Virus record (IMG/VR): IMGVR_UViG_3300033148_006102
Location: 1 to 64,000 of that record
Reading direction: 5' to 3' (one strand)
DNA length: 64,000 nt
DNA from: a virus
Part shown: positions 32,586 through 40,578 of the stretch, one piece after another
Layout: every line of letters starts with the position of its first letter
How positions within the stretch are numbered: position 1 is the first letter of the stretch
Notes under the pieces: model-generated
Databases searched by the model: none
What the model saw: the letters and a program-made list of their open reading frames with translations, nothing else
Told to the model about the DNA's origin: nothing
Position numbers and translations under genes: made by a program

Positions 32586-32983
32586 TGACACAGTTAGACG
32601 TAGCTAAGGCGCTTCAAAAAGGGGCAGAAGATGCGCTGGAAGGGGAAATGCGGAAAGTTCCGGAGACCTTAGAAGCAGTTAAAAAAGCCGACGATGTAAT
32701 TGCGCGGCAACAAGCGAAGAAGAAGGAAGCAGATGCGACTAACCCGTCGCATTACAAGGATGTCGGCATTGACGCGCTGACAGTGATGGCCCTGAACAAT
32801 CAGGACTATGACTTCTGTCTTGGCAATGTGTTGAAGTACGCGATGCGCGCCCAGCACAAGAACGGGACAGAGGATTTGCGTAAAGCTCGCTGGTATCTCA
32901 CATACATGATCGGCCGTTCGTATGGTATGAGCGTGGAGGATGCGATCGCGAATTGCCGGTTGCCCTACCCAGGAGATAAATGA
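32585..32983 (+). CDS. DUF3310 (nucleotide-kinase-like) protein
   Basis: 132 residues. The last ~75 residues match DUF3310: NPSHYKDVGIDAL, FCLGNVLKYAMRAQHKNG and EDLRKARWYL. The family was named from a phage nucleotide kinase-like protein, but it lacks a P-loop and its reaction is not established. The first ~50 residues form a lysine/glutamate-rich helix not typical of the family. ATGA overlap with the next gene. Confidence 0.75.
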   Translation: MTQLDVAKALQKGAEDALEGEMRKVPETLEAVKKADDVIARQQAKKKEADATNPSHYKDVGIDALTVMALNNQDYDFCLGNVLKYAMRAQHKNGTEDLRKARWYLTYMIGRSYGMSVEDAIANCRLPYPGDK

Positions 32984-33294
32984 TGCTGAAAAAAGGCGCA
33001 TTTTATTCTCCAAGGGATGTTGATGACAGCTATGACGTCAATTCATGGCGTTGGATGTACGGTACTGATCGAGATGTGCGCGTACATATAGAACAAAACG
33101 CATTGGACTATGCAAAGCACATGGCTCGAAGGGCAGCGGCCGCAGAAGCGCGGCTTAACAGTATTTTGATGCGGGTTGTGGGCACGATAGCTGGTGAGGA
33201 AACACGAGCATTGCATCACATCAGGGACATGTGCATGGATTCGTTGTACCCAGAAAGGAAAAGAGCACGTGAGAGAAGACAAAGAAGCGCCTGA
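32980..33294 (+). CDS. Hypothetical protein
   Basis: 104 residues; two adjacent ATGs, the first overlapping the previous stop. Aromatic N-terminus (FYSPRDVDDSYDVNSWRWMYG) and arginine-rich helical C-terminus. No family recognised. Overlaps the next start by 26 bases. Confidence 0.5.
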   Translation: MMLKKGAFYSPRDVDDSYDVNSWRWMYGTDRDVRVHIEQNALDYAKHMARRAAAAEARLNSILMRVVGTIAGEETRALHHIRDMCMDSLYPERKRARERRQRSA

Positions 33295-33475
33295 AGAGAT
33301 CATTCAACAGATCAAGAAACAGGCAGGTAAAGCAGCAACTGCGCTCAATCAAGGCACATGGGAAGAGGTCTACGATGAGTCGATGAAGCTGTATGACATC
33401 ACAAAACATCTCGTCGAACGTGTCGCGGAAGAGCGGGACGCTGAAGAGGATGAGTTAGAAGAGGATGAAGATTGA
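33269..33475 (+). CDS. Small acidic helical protein
   Basis: 68 residues from a GTG with AGAAAGGAAAAG upstream. Helical with a strongly acidic tail (ERDAEEDELEEDED). Overlaps the next gene (TGATG). Role unknown; could be a nucleic-acid mimic by charge, but it is small and nothing else supports that. Confidence 0.5.
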   Translation: MREDKEAPEEIIQQIKKQAGKAATALNQGTWEEVYDESMKLYDITKHLVERVAEERDAEEDELEEDED

Positions 33476-33678
33476 TGGCACGAGTTCATTGCGAAGTGGA
33501 ATACACGCAGCAACTGAATGAAGACACTGAACGCATGCAGGACTGCGTGGTCGTGACATGCACCAAGTGTGGCGATTCCCAGATGAGCTGGGGCCACGGC
33601 GACGCAAGCGTACGACGCTGTTTGGCGCTGTTGTCAGAGGAATGCGTCGAGAACAATTTCTATGTAGTTGATGAATAA
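33475..33678 (+). CDS. Small CxxC protein
   Basis: 67 residues, ATG overlapping the previous TGA. VVVTCTKCGDSQMSWGHGDASVRRC looks like a zinc knuckle common in phage small proteins (C..CG...WG......C). Ends inside the next gene. Function unknown. Confidence 0.55.
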   Translation: MARVHCEVEYTQQLNEDTERMQDCVVVTCTKCGDSQMSWGHGDASVRRCLALLSEECVENNFYVVDE

Positions 33679-34168
33679 GCAGAAGGAAACGGATATGGCG
33701 GTAAACGCGGATCGTGCGATTGATAGGCTGGTCAATAAAGAGCGAAAATTCGCGAAAGCGCTCTCGGAGCCAGAATCGGTAGAAGTCTCGCTTCATTTGT
33801 TTCGTAAATGGCTAGAGTTTCGCCATATCGAAAAAGAAGAGGCGCATGAGCTATTCGCCAATCGTCTCAAGGGATTTCGCGGCGCACCAGCGGCGTACAT
33901 GAAATTGCAGCATGAATTGGATCAAGTATCTGGCAGTCATCTGCTTGACCATGCGCGAGCATTCAGGACAGCTGATAAGGCAGTTGTACTTGTGTCGCAG
34001 CCATATACCGACCCAGGTACCGCTGAGCGCGAAGCTATCGAAGAATACTGTCAAGAGCATGGTATGCGTGTGCGCTTCTGCTCACCAAGCGAATCATGGC
34101 ATTATCCAGAGCACACAACGCTTGTTGAATTTTGGAAAGCGGAAGAATATCCGCAGTCAGAGAAGTAA
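33671..34168 (+). CDS. Conserved phage protein of unknown function
   Basis: 165 residues, ATG eight bases before the upstream stop. Helical N-terminal half; second half has KAVVLVSQPYTDP, REAIEEYCQEHGMRVRFCSPSESWHYPEHTTLVEF (in parts), a mixed alpha/beta domain typical of uncharacterised phage proteins with a terminal SW.YP motif. No catalytic residues identified. Confidence 0.5.
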   Translation: MNKQKETDMAVNADRAIDRLVNKERKFAKALSEPESVEVSLHLFRKWLEFRHIEKEEAHELFANRLKGFRGAPAAYMKLQHELDQVSGSHLLDHARAFRTADKAVVLVSQPYTDPGTAEREAIEEYCQEHGMRVRFCSPSESWHYPEHTTLVEFWKAEEYPQSEK

Positions 34169-34170
34169 GC

Positions 34171-34440
34171 ATGCCACGAGAAGGTCAGTATAAATTAGAT
34201 GAGATCGGCGCCGTTCTCGAAGACGAAGACGGCGTGCGCGAGGTCTGGCATGATGGACAATGGGTCAAGTGGTACCGAAATTCGGACCATAAAAACATCG
34301 TGGAATTAAAACACGAAATGAAGGAACTGAAGGCTGTTGTGTATGACCTTGTATGCGCAACAATTGTTCAGCATCCGTCACATTCGGTTGCCAAAAATCT
34401 CAAGGGATACTATCTCAAACACAAAGCAACGAAAGGATAA
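34171..34440 (+). CDS. Small hypothetical protein
   Basis: 89 residues. Beta-type start (YKLDEIGAVLEDEDGVREVWHDGQWVKWY) resembling small WYRN-type phage domains, then a basic helix. Immediately precedes thyX, separated by one base. Role unknown. Confidence 0.5.
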   Translation: MPREGQYKLDEIGAVLEDEDGVREVWHDGQWVKWYRNSDHKNIVELKHEMKELKAVVYDLVCATIVQHPSHSVAKNLKGYYLKHKATKG

Positions 34441-34441
34441 A

Positions 34442-35221
34442 ATGGATACGCTTATTGTAGTTGAGCCGCATTTCGAGCTCATTACACCACGGGAAGATCT
34501 TGGGCGCATGCTGAAACTGCTCGAGGCTGCCGGCCGGACTTGCTACAAGTCTGAGGCAATGATAAAGGAAGACTCGGCCGGCAAGTTCATTCAAGGTATT
34601 GTCAAGCGCGGTCATGAGTCCGTGATCGAGCACTGTGTTATCACAGGGCGTTTTGTGGGCGATAGGACCATGTCGCATCAGCTGGTGCGGCATAGGATCG
34701 CGGCCTATTCACAGGAATCTCAGCGATATTGTGATTATGGCAAAGTCTCAGCCATGCAGATCGTGGCGCCACCGGATACTAGGTTGCCGCCAGGAATATA
34801 CGAACGGGACGAGAACAAGCTTATCCGCTTTACCAAACGTACTGGTGAAGGCCCATTCAGGCTGCAGGCCTACATGGCAGAGGATAATTGGTCTATTGCG
34901 GAAATGGCAATAGCCAAAGCTTTTCTTGGTATCAACTTCGATGCTTACTGGACATATCAGTGGTTGCGCAATCACGGCCTCAAGCCAGAGGACGCGCGGT
35001 TGGTGCTTCCAGGTGGATCCAAGACCGAAGTGGTGACTACCTTCAATTTGCGGATGTGGCGGCACGTGTTTGAGGAACGCGCGCTCAATCCACATGCGCA
35101 GTGGCAAATCAAGAAGATCATGCGCCAAGCATTGGAGATCTTCGGGGAAGAGTTGCCAGAATTGTACGGTGACCAGTTGGAACGCTTGAAGGAACAAGTG
35201 GCAAATGAACAAAGCAGTTGA
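34442..35221 (+). CDS. thyX: Flavin-dependent thymidylate synthase ThyX
   Basis: 259 residues. R83-H-R85-I-A-A-Y-S90-Q-E-S93-Q-R95 is the ThyX signature (RHRxxSxNExSxR), with Q92 region slightly altered by the family's usual variation. The N-terminal CGRTCYKS-type segment is GRTCYKSEAM, and HESVIEHCVITGRF is also typical. ThyX makes dTMP from dUMP with FAD, NADPH and methylene-tetrahydrofolate, so it supplies thymidine for phage DNA. The last 17 bases overlap the next gene. Confidence 0.93.
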   Translation: MDTLIVVEPHFELITPREDLGRMLKLLEAAGRTCYKSEAMIKEDSAGKFIQGIVKRGHESVIEHCVITGRFVGDRTMSHQLVRHRIAAYSQESQRYCDYGKVSAMQIVAPPDTRLPPGIYERDENKLIRFTKRTGEGPFRLQAYMAEDNWSIAEMAIAKAFLGINFDAYWTYQWLRNHGLKPEDARLVLPGGSKTEVVTTFNLRMWRHVFEERALNPHAQWQIKKIMRQALEIFGEELPELYGDQLERLKEQVANEQSS

Positions 35222-35606
35222 TTGTGAAGGGACGGAGTTGCGGCCAGGTGATCTGGTCGCCTCAGCCCCTACGGATGAACAAATCCATTGTGCACGCGTC
35301 GAGGCCATCCTTGAGGAGGAATGGTTGGAATTGAAGCACATGAAGACCGGTGAGAAGTATCAGATGCTAGCGCACGGCACATTGCTCATGAAGAGTAAGA
35401 CGATGACCTACAAGTCGCGCAAACGGCGTCGACGCAAGCCTGATCATCACCGGCGTGCACAGGAACGTCGGCAAAATCATTATCCACCGAAGCCTACAGC
35501 TTCTGAGGATTACAATCCTCAGGCGTACCATAGTGATATGCGTGAGCCGCCGGAACCTGAATATCAATCTGATAACCCGCAGTGCTACCACAGCGACGAA
35601 AGGTGA
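35205..35606 (+). CDS. Hypothetical protein with His/Pro-rich repeats
   Basis: 133 residues. The first ~60 look like a small beta barrel (GDLVASAPTDEQIHCARVEAIL). The second half is basic, then low complexity, with a degenerate repeat around NPQAYHSDMREPPEP and NPQCYHSDER. Possibly disordered. Ends overlapping the next ATG. Confidence 0.5.
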   Translation: MNKAVDCEGTELRPGDLVASAPTDEQIHCARVEAILEEEWLELKHMKTGEKYQMLAHGTLLMKSKTMTYKSRKRRRRKPDHHRRAQERRQNHYPPKPTASEDYNPQAYHSDMREPPEPEYQSDNPQCYHSDER

Positions 35607-36199
35607 TGATGAACGCAGCGATATTCGGTGGGATGGCTTCTCACTACACCGATCTGATCAAGCGATTGATCAAGATTGGTTTCAATAAATCAGACGCCAC
35701 ATACTACGCGAACAATTTTGTGCAGACAGTCATGCAAACTAGCGCGCCAAGTGTACCGGCGTGTCAGTTGGACGAGCATCCGATGGCGACATGCATCAAG
35801 CAGTTTTTGGCGTTGCCGGTGCTTGAGCAATGGGAGGTAGTGAAACGGCTGGATCCGCGATACTCCGATCGTTACCGCGGCTATTCGCGTGAATGGTTGT
35901 TTGTGAATCTTGTCCAAAATCTACTGAGACAGCATATTGACCTGAAAACTATCTACATGACTGTGGAATGGTATGCTACAGGTCGCATAGCGGCATACGA
36001 AACATTTGAACGACAACAGCAACAAGGAGAAGTACCTGATGGGGATGATGATAGGAGCGATCCAGCCAGTGGGCTCAGCGATCCCGACAGTGTCGAATGC
36101 ACTTATGTTAAGCATGTCATTCATTCAGACCAGCCCAATAAGAACGGAGACATTTTCGTTCACGAGTCGGCCGATAAAGACGCCGGCGATAGTGACTGA
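35606..36199 (+). CDS. Hypothetical protein with NGDIF motif
   Basis: 197 residues, ATG overlapping the previous TGA. Helical N-terminal 130 residues. The C-terminal part includes HVIHSDQPNKNGDIFVHES, matching QPNANGDVFV in the protein encoded near 28.9 kb. This shared segment supports this frame even where a second ORF overlaps it. No family recognised. Confidence 0.55.
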   Translation: MMNAAIFGGMASHYTDLIKRLIKIGFNKSDATYYANNFVQTVMQTSAPSVPACQLDEHPMATCIKQFLALPVLEQWEVVKRLDPRYSDRYRGYSREWLFVNLVQNLLRQHIDLKTIYMTVEWYATGRIAAYETFERQQQQGEVPDGDDDRSDPASGLSDPDSVECTYVKHVIHSDQPNKNGDIFVHESADKDAGDSD

Positions 36200-36260
36200 G
36201 GTGTCGAATATCGCGGACGAATCCGTGCTTGCGAAATTGGGAGTACCGACGTATGCCTGA
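36039..36260 (+). CDS. Candidate overlapping small gene
   Basis: 73-codon ORF in another frame, beginning inside the previous gene. AAGGAG lies five to ten bases before its ATG, and it ends exactly across the next gene's start, closing what would otherwise be a 53-base gap. Sequence has a mildly hydrophobic N-terminus (MGMMIGAIQPVGSAIP). It may be a real overprinted gene or chance. Confidence 0.35.
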   Translation: MGMMIGAIQPVGSAIPTVSNALMLSMSFIQTSPIRTETFSFTSRPIKTPAIVTEVSNIADESVLAKLGVPTYA

Positions 36261-36753
36261 AGCAAAACGACATGCTCCGATGTGTTTAACAGATGAAGAG
36301 TGGGAACTCTCGGCGGAAGAGTTGTGGAAGCTCAATGACGAATTATTGGCGGCGGCTGATAGATTTATGGCAGCAGGCGGTAATAGGCAATTCAGCCCAG
36401 AATCTGGGAAGGCAGGTTCATTGAGACTCCGTGCTAGTCTTGTGCGTAGGCTTGCGCGAGTAAAAGAGTCGACGGCACCACAACGTGCATTGGCTACTGA
36501 GCTACATGAGCTGTTCTGTTACAACAATCACACCGATATGAGCGGTGGGTGTTACGAGGAAATTGATTACCGAGACAGCAAGAGACCAATGGAACTTGCG
36601 CATTATATTATGTGGTCAGGTAACACACATGCCGACTGGTTGAAGAAAGCGAAAGCGCTCGAAGAGACATCGGCGCTGTCGTATGGCGAGCTAATCGGCG
36701 CCACGCAATCCATGATTCCGCACTTCAAGTTTCCAGATAGTTTGAGGCGATGA
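36253..36753 (+). CDS. Conserved phage protein of unknown function
   Basis: 166 residues. Helical; includes ELHELFCYNNHTDMSGGCYEE, a motif common in uncharacterised phage proteins, and a C-terminal HADWLKKAKAL. A zinc or metal site from C/H/D residues is possible. The stop overlaps an ATG that begins the frame-broken gene downstream. Confidence 0.5.
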   Translation: MPEAKRHAPMCLTDEEWELSAEELWKLNDELLAAADRFMAAGGNRQFSPESGKAGSLRLRASLVRRLARVKESTAPQRALATELHELFCYNNHTDMSGGCYEEIDYRDSKRPMELAHYIMWSGNTHADWLKKAKALEETSALSYGELIGATQSMIPHFKFPDSLRR

Positions 36754-36769
36754 CGGAACAAAACGATTT

Positions 36770-37144
36770 TTGTCGAATGATGAATTAGCTGCATCCACAT
36801 CGATAAAGACATCCATTTCGCTATTAGCGGATATTGCTCCGTCATTAAAAGAGCTGATGAGCATGGATTTGGATGCGCTCGATGACGACAAAGACGCGAA
36901 AACAGAATGGGTAATACATGCTTATACGCTATCTCGGGCGCTTAAAGAATCAGCGGAGATGTATTTGAATGCCTGTGATGCGCTGCGTGAACGCGTACTT
37001 ACGGCATTAAGCGAAGAGGCAGTGGGTAATTTGGATAAATTGGCGCATAGCGTGTTTCACGATAACATGACGGTTTACTATAAAAGGGAATTCAGATGTA
37101 CGCGTGATGCATTGAATGAGGACAAGACAGATGATCAGTCGTGA
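36770..37144 (+). CDS. Hypothetical acidic helical protein, 5' frame break
   Basis: 124 residues from a TTG without ribosome site. Twenty bases upstream an ATG overlapping the previous TGA reads MTEQNDF and then leaves frame; one more T in the run of five T would give MTEQNDFLSNDELAAS, joining both frames. So this is either a sequence indel, a mutated gene, or -1 slippage on the T-run. Helical and acidic, no family recognised. Confidence 0.5.
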   Translation: MSNDELAASTSIKTSISLLADIAPSLKELMSMDLDALDDDKDAKTEWVIHAYTLSRALKESAEMYLNACDALRERVLTALSEEAVGNLDKLAHSVFHDNMTVYYKREFRCTRDALNEDKTDDQS

Positions 37145-37448
37145 TGGCCTAACCGGTAGATGGTGGACGCTTGGACCAGAAACACCATGGCTGCCACACC
37201 CAGATGAGTGGGTAAATGTCCGTGGGAACCATACTGTGTACTCGTGGATGTTTTATCATCCTGGCTCAGAGAAATGGGAGCCAGTATTTTCGTTGCGCGA
37301 AGCTCGTGATCTAGCGAAGCATGGCTATGTACTGGTATGCTTTACGGAGCACGACGAAGTGAATCGGTATATTGAGGACCAGCGTCGACAGGAAGCGGCG
37401 AAGTGCGGTCAAGACTTCGGGCCGGACAAATGGCGGCCAAATTATTAG
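37131..37448 (+). CDS. Hypothetical protein, Trp-rich
   Basis: 105 residues, ATG inside the end of the previous gene. WWTLGPETPWLPHPDEWVNV and VYSWMFYHPGSEKWEPVFSL show a tryptophan-rich beta domain. Similar proteins occur scattered in phages with no known role. Confidence 0.5.
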   Translation: MISRDGLTGRWWTLGPETPWLPHPDEWVNVRGNHTVYSWMFYHPGSEKWEPVFSLREARDLAKHGYVLVCFTEHDEVNRYIEDQRRQEAAKCGQDFGPDKWRPNY

Positions 37449-37451
37449 AAT

Positions 37452-37474
37452 CTGGGATTATGGCAAAATCACAG
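37452..37474 (+). promoter_or_regulatory. 23-bp dyad element, copy 2
   Basis: Arms CTGGGA and TCACAG around TTATGGCAAAA. The ATG of the next gene falls inside the element, so if that start is right the element is partly coding. Followed by AGGAACG, as in the copy near 61.3 kb. Confidence 0.45.
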
Positions 37475-38182
37475 GAACGCGCATTGGTGCCAGGTAAGCT
37501 AGCGGATTCGGATCTTAGTCCGAATCTATTACGCGAACTGGCGCCATTGCTCAAAGATAGAATAACGCAGCCAGATAACGCTCACGATGCGCGTGCGTTG
37601 AAGCATGCGTTCGAGCTGGTTATGCCGCGGATGATCGAAGCGGCAAAGATGCTGGGGTTGACAGGTGTTGAGGCATTGATGCGCGCTACGGACGAGGTCC
37701 TGGCTGATAAAGGTCCGCGGCAAGAGTTGTATGATGCGTGGATAGCCTGCGCAGGTGATTTGGATCCTGACGAGCAGCTTAAACAAAATGCCCGTATTGC
37801 GGCGCATAATGCTCCGATTGATAAACTGGCGCCGTTGGCACATAAAGCTGTGATAAACGCCATGATGGAGCTGCGTGGCGAGTTCAGTGCACGCAAACTA
37901 TCGATTGACAAGTACCAGTTGGGTACTGAGGCATATGATGTGTTGCGGTCTCGTGAGGACTATGGCGTAAAGGGTCATTCGGACGGTAGCCTTACCTTCG
38001 AGCACATATTTATTCAATTGATGGATGACTTCCCGTTCCGCGGGATTCGTGCACTCAATCATGAAAAACAGCTGGCGATAACTTTGGAAATCGGCGGCGA
38101 ATTTGTAGTTACGTCGGGTGAGTCTCCGCCGCGATTCAAGCGGCCGGATGCGCCTACAACAGTAGAGGCAAAGGTGAGGTAA
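37460..38182 (+). CDS. Hypothetical protein
   Basis: 240 residues. The ATG lies within the 23-bp dyad element; a TTG/GTG pair 24-27 bases later, with AGGAACG upstream, is an alternative. Helical N-terminal ~170 residues (DARALKHAFELVMPRMIEAAK), strand-rich end (LAITLEIGGEFVVTSG). No family recognised. Confidence 0.5.
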   Translation: MAKSQERALVPGKLADSDLSPNLLRELAPLLKDRITQPDNAHDARALKHAFELVMPRMIEAAKMLGLTGVEALMRATDEVLADKGPRQELYDAWIACAGDLDPDEQLKQNARIAAHNAPIDKLAPLAHKAVINAMMELRGEFSARKLSIDKYQLGTEAYDVLRSREDYGVKGHSDGSLTFEHIFIQLMDDFPFRGIRALNHEKQLAITLEIGGEFVVTSGESPPRFKRPDAPTTVEAKVR

Positions 38183-38518
38183 ATGGCTAAGAAACTTCGA
38201 CGGCGCGGCAAAAAGAAGATGCCACATCTGTGGAAGGACATGTTGGAAGTCCTGCAGGATATTCAATGGAGCGGTAGCGTGATTTCAGTGCCGACAGGCG
38301 GATCGCTATCGCAAACATGCCCCTCCTGTGGAGCTGTCGAAGTCCGCGGCCATTATCCGGACTGTAAGATCCAATATTTTATACAGATATTGGAATTGCT
38401 GACGTCCGAGAAGATGAACAAGGTATACGAGGTGTTCCGTGACAACCTGACTGAGATCATGGAGCCGCCAACGTCCGAGGAAATGTTCAACCTGTTGTTG
38501 GACCGGGAAAGGTCATAA
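38183..38518 (+). CDS. Small protein with CPSC
   Basis: 111 residues, starting directly after the previous stop. Basic N-terminus (KKLRRRGKKKMPHLWKD), then TCPSCGAVEVRGHYPDCK, a probable CxxC-H-C zinc finger, and a helical acidic tail. May bind nucleic acid. TAATG overlap with next gene. Confidence 0.5.
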   Translation: MAKKLRRRGKKKMPHLWKDMLEVLQDIQWSGSVISVPTGGSLSQTCPSCGAVEVRGHYPDCKIQYFIQILELLTSEKMNKVYEVFRDNLTEIMEPPTSEEMFNLLLDRERS

Positions 38519-38931
38519 TGAACGGTTTTGACATATTTGATTGTGGGCCAACTAAAAAGAAACCTAAATGCGAAGAGTGTCCAGAAGAGGCCGCGTGCGA
38601 GTTAACGCCACCACGGTTGTTTATGGAACAACTGATTGAGATCTTGGAAGAATCCGAGATGTTTGAGGAAGTAATCAAGCCTGTGCCGCTAGGTATGCCA
38701 CTACTGCTGGATAGCTACGACAAGGTAGCGGAAGCATATGACATGGCAGCGGATGCGTTTGATCTGACAGCACAGTACATTCGGGAGTATCCGAAGAACG
38801 ATGCTCTGGCACATTTTATCGCCGCGCAATTTACAGAAGCATTGGGCAGAATAATTATACGGCTACGGACACTCAGGCGTATTCGGGAAAAAATGAATCA
38901 ACCGGATCCACCTGATCCGCGGTTGAATTGA
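38518..38931 (+). CDS. Hypothetical helical protein
   Basis: 137 residues, with a cysteine cluster near the start (FDCGPTKKKPKCEECPEEAAC) that could hold a metal. The rest is two or three long helices. No family recognised. Confidence 0.5.
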   Translation: MNGFDIFDCGPTKKKPKCEECPEEAACELTPPRLFMEQLIEILEESEMFEEVIKPVPLGMPLLLDSYDKVAEAYDMAADAFDLTAQYIREYPKNDALAHFIAAQFTEALGRIIIRLRTLRRIREKMNQPDPPDPRLN

Positions 38932-38938
38932 GGAAGCG

Positions 38939-39142
38939 ATGGCAGCGATTGACAAATTGCTGGACGCGATTGATGACTTGGCCAAGTACACACGCTGGCG
39001 CGGTACGCACGGCGATACGGCCACAATGGTGTTTCAGCTTCACCATCTTTCTCGCCACGTGCGACGTGAGTTGAGTGAGGAACGTGCGGTTGAGCACCCG
39101 GACAAACGAATAACCACAAAGGTACGAAAGGAAACTGATTGA
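38939..39142 (+). CDS. Small helical protein
   Basis: 67 residues with GAGGAAGCG before the ATG. IDKLLDAIDDLAKYTRW then a histidine/arginine-rich helix. Overlaps the next TTG by four bases. Family unknown. Confidence 0.45.
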   Translation: MAAIDKLLDAIDDLAKYTRWRGTHGDTATMVFQLHHLSRHVRRELSEERAVEHPDKRITTKVRKETD

Positions 39143-39345
39143 AGCACATCAATGACCGGGAACCTAATTTTTGTGATGAAGATGGTGCCTTTCATCTAGT
39201 ACGTTGCTTCGCGTGTAGTACTACGCCACGCGGCCGCGAGAACTGGAAGCTAGCCGTTTCGTCGGGGCGCTGTTGCCACTGCGGGTGGACGGAAGAACAG
39301 GCAAAACAAGATGCCCAAGAACGACTCAAGTCAGCCACCAGATAA
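39139..39345 (+). CDS. Small zinc-binding-like protein (TTG start)
   Basis: 68 residues from TTG overlapping the previous TGA. LVRCFACSTTPRGRENWK ... GRCCHCGWTEEQA gives two CxxC pairs, a typical zinc ribbon. Overlaps the next gene, another CxxC protein, by 35 bases. Confidence 0.55.
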   Translation: MKHINDREPNFCDEDGAFHLVRCFACSTTPRGRENWKLAVSSGRCCHCGWTEEQAKQDAQERLKSATR

Positions 39346-39508
39346 ATACGTCGACACGGAGCCAAGTAACAATCGTTGTTACCATTGTGGCCGCGAAACG
39401 ACATTTTCATTTAGGCTTGGCCAATACTACTGTGATCGTTGCGGCATGCCCACAATTTCCAGTTGTGACGGCGCCGAGCGCATGGGTCAGTTGAAAGATG
39501 AGGAGTAA
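39311..39508 (+). CDS. Small zinc-ribbon protein
   Basis: 65 residues. NRCYHCGRETTFSFRLGQYYCDRCG is a four-cysteine ribbon. Second in a row of such proteins, suggesting related function such as binding nucleic acid or host complexes. Overlaps both neighbours. Confidence 0.55.
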   Translation: MPKNDSSQPPDKYVDTEPSNNRCYHCGRETTFSFRLGQYYCDRCGMPTISSCDGAERMGQLKDEE

Positions 39509-40137
39509 TGTACAACAACACAGTATCCAAACGACCGACACATATCATTTGTGGCGTACCGCTTATCCAGAAGGCAATGGAAGATACAGGTGTGCCATCA
39601 GAGAATTGGGCGTACCCGACAGAGCATCGTCTCGGGGATCCTGTGCACGATGATTACTACGCGGAGATCTGGACCAATGGCATGGATTGGCAGGTGGTTT
39701 ACTGGTTGCTTGAGCAGCGCAATCTGGATAACCCGGTCGCGATTCCGTTGATCACCTTTGACGACTACAAGGACCGCGAGGCCTTTCCGGACTTCGATGA
39801 GTTCTTGATTGCACTTATATGGGAGCGCCGGCGTTCATCGCGCAAGGATGACAACAATTGGGGAATATACTGGGATTCGGTATGGCCGTTCTTTCAGATT
39901 CAGCTCGATAGGACGCAGCACACGAATGCAACAAAGCCTGGTGAGCCGTTTTGGGTAGGCGCGAAGTTTGAGCACGCCGGCGGCCGATCAGAGTTCTATG
40001 TGCATCGTACTGTGGCTGAAATGGCTGTGGTATATCGTGCTGCACAGGATGAAGCGGTCAAGCGCCATAAACAGAAGTATCCAGACGAAATGGATATGAA
40101 AGCGGAGACCGAATTTCCTAAGACACGCATGCCATAG
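39508..40137 (+). CDS. Hypothetical protein, last of the accessory run
   Basis: 209 residues. Begins with a strand (THIICGVPLIQKAM), rich in Trp and acidic residues, with WAYPTEHRLGDPVHDDYYAEIW and NWGIYWDSVWPFF. No family recognised. A bidirectional terminator follows. Confidence 0.5.
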   Translation: MYNNTVSKRPTHIICGVPLIQKAMEDTGVPSENWAYPTEHRLGDPVHDDYYAEIWTNGMDWQVVYWLLEQRNLDNPVAIPLITFDDYKDREAFPDFDEFLIALIWERRRSSRKDDNNWGIYWDSVWPFFQIQLDRTQHTNATKPGEPFWVGAKFEHAGGRSEFYVHRTVAEMAVVYRAAQDEAVKRHKQKYPDEMDMKAETEFPKTRMP

Positions 40138-40156
40138 GATCTGAGGTAAAAGAAAT

Positions 40157-40181
40157 AGGGGCACATGCCCCTTTTCTTTTT
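40157..40181. terminator. Bidirectional intrinsic terminator
   Basis: AGGGGC-ACAT-GCCCCT hairpin, followed by TTTCTTTTT on the plus strand and by ATTTCTTTTACC on the minus strand. It separates two convergent operons. The flanks carry a direct repeat ATCTGAGG on both sides. Confidence 0.85.
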
Positions 40182-40389
40182 ATCTGAGGATCGACGGGCG
40201 GCGCCGAATTAGCGCAACCGCGTGATCTGTAGTTCTAGGCAGAAACATCGATGTAACAACAGCGTGGCTGCCAAAGAGCGCCGCCCAGAGCCATTGATGC
40301 ATGGCAATACAGTACAGGGCAACACCAGTTGTTACAGGCAGGCTGAACAACAGGCCTAGACACAGGCTTATCAGCAACATGCGGCGCAT
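40180..40389 (-). CDS. Small membrane protein
   Basis: 69 residues, AAAGGAAAC before ATG. Two hydrophobic segments (LLISLCLGLLFSLPVTTGVAL and LWAALFGSHAVVTSMFL, both in parts) with a basic C-terminus. Last gene of the reversed operon; the stop lies in the terminator's T-tract. Function unknown. Confidence 0.55.
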   Translation of the reverse strand: MRRMLLISLCLGLLFSLPVTTGVALYCIAMHQWLWAALFGSHAVVTSMFLPRTTDHAVALIRRRPSILR

Positions 40390-40404
40390 GGTTGTTTCCT
40401 TTCT

Positions 40405-40578
40405 TTATTCGTATGTGCCGACGCAATCAGCGTCAGACGACTGGGTAGTTTGTGCTAGTATTGTGCGCATCAGGGGTTCCAGTTCGAAATCCGCGTCGCG
40501 CAGGTCTTTCAGCTCCTCGTTGTCGTAAACCTCGACAACTTCTGTTTCTTGTTCGACTTGTGTGAGGTAAACGAACAT
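40405..40578 (-). CDS. Small acidic protein (57 aa)
   Basis: 57-residue ORF that starts on the base after the upstream gene's stop and ends 15 bases before the next start, filling the gap. Acidic and helical: MFVYLTQVEQETEVVEVYD then KDLRDADFELEPLM. No clear ribosome site, so probably coupled. No family recognised. Confidence 0.5.
   Translation of the reverse strand: MFVYLTQVEQETEVVEVYDNEELKDLRDADFELEPLMRTILAQTTQSSDADCVGTYE

Noticed and set aside
35455-35606. His/Pro-rich end as a metal-binding array
   Set aside because: Low-complexity, degenerate and not patterned like a known site.
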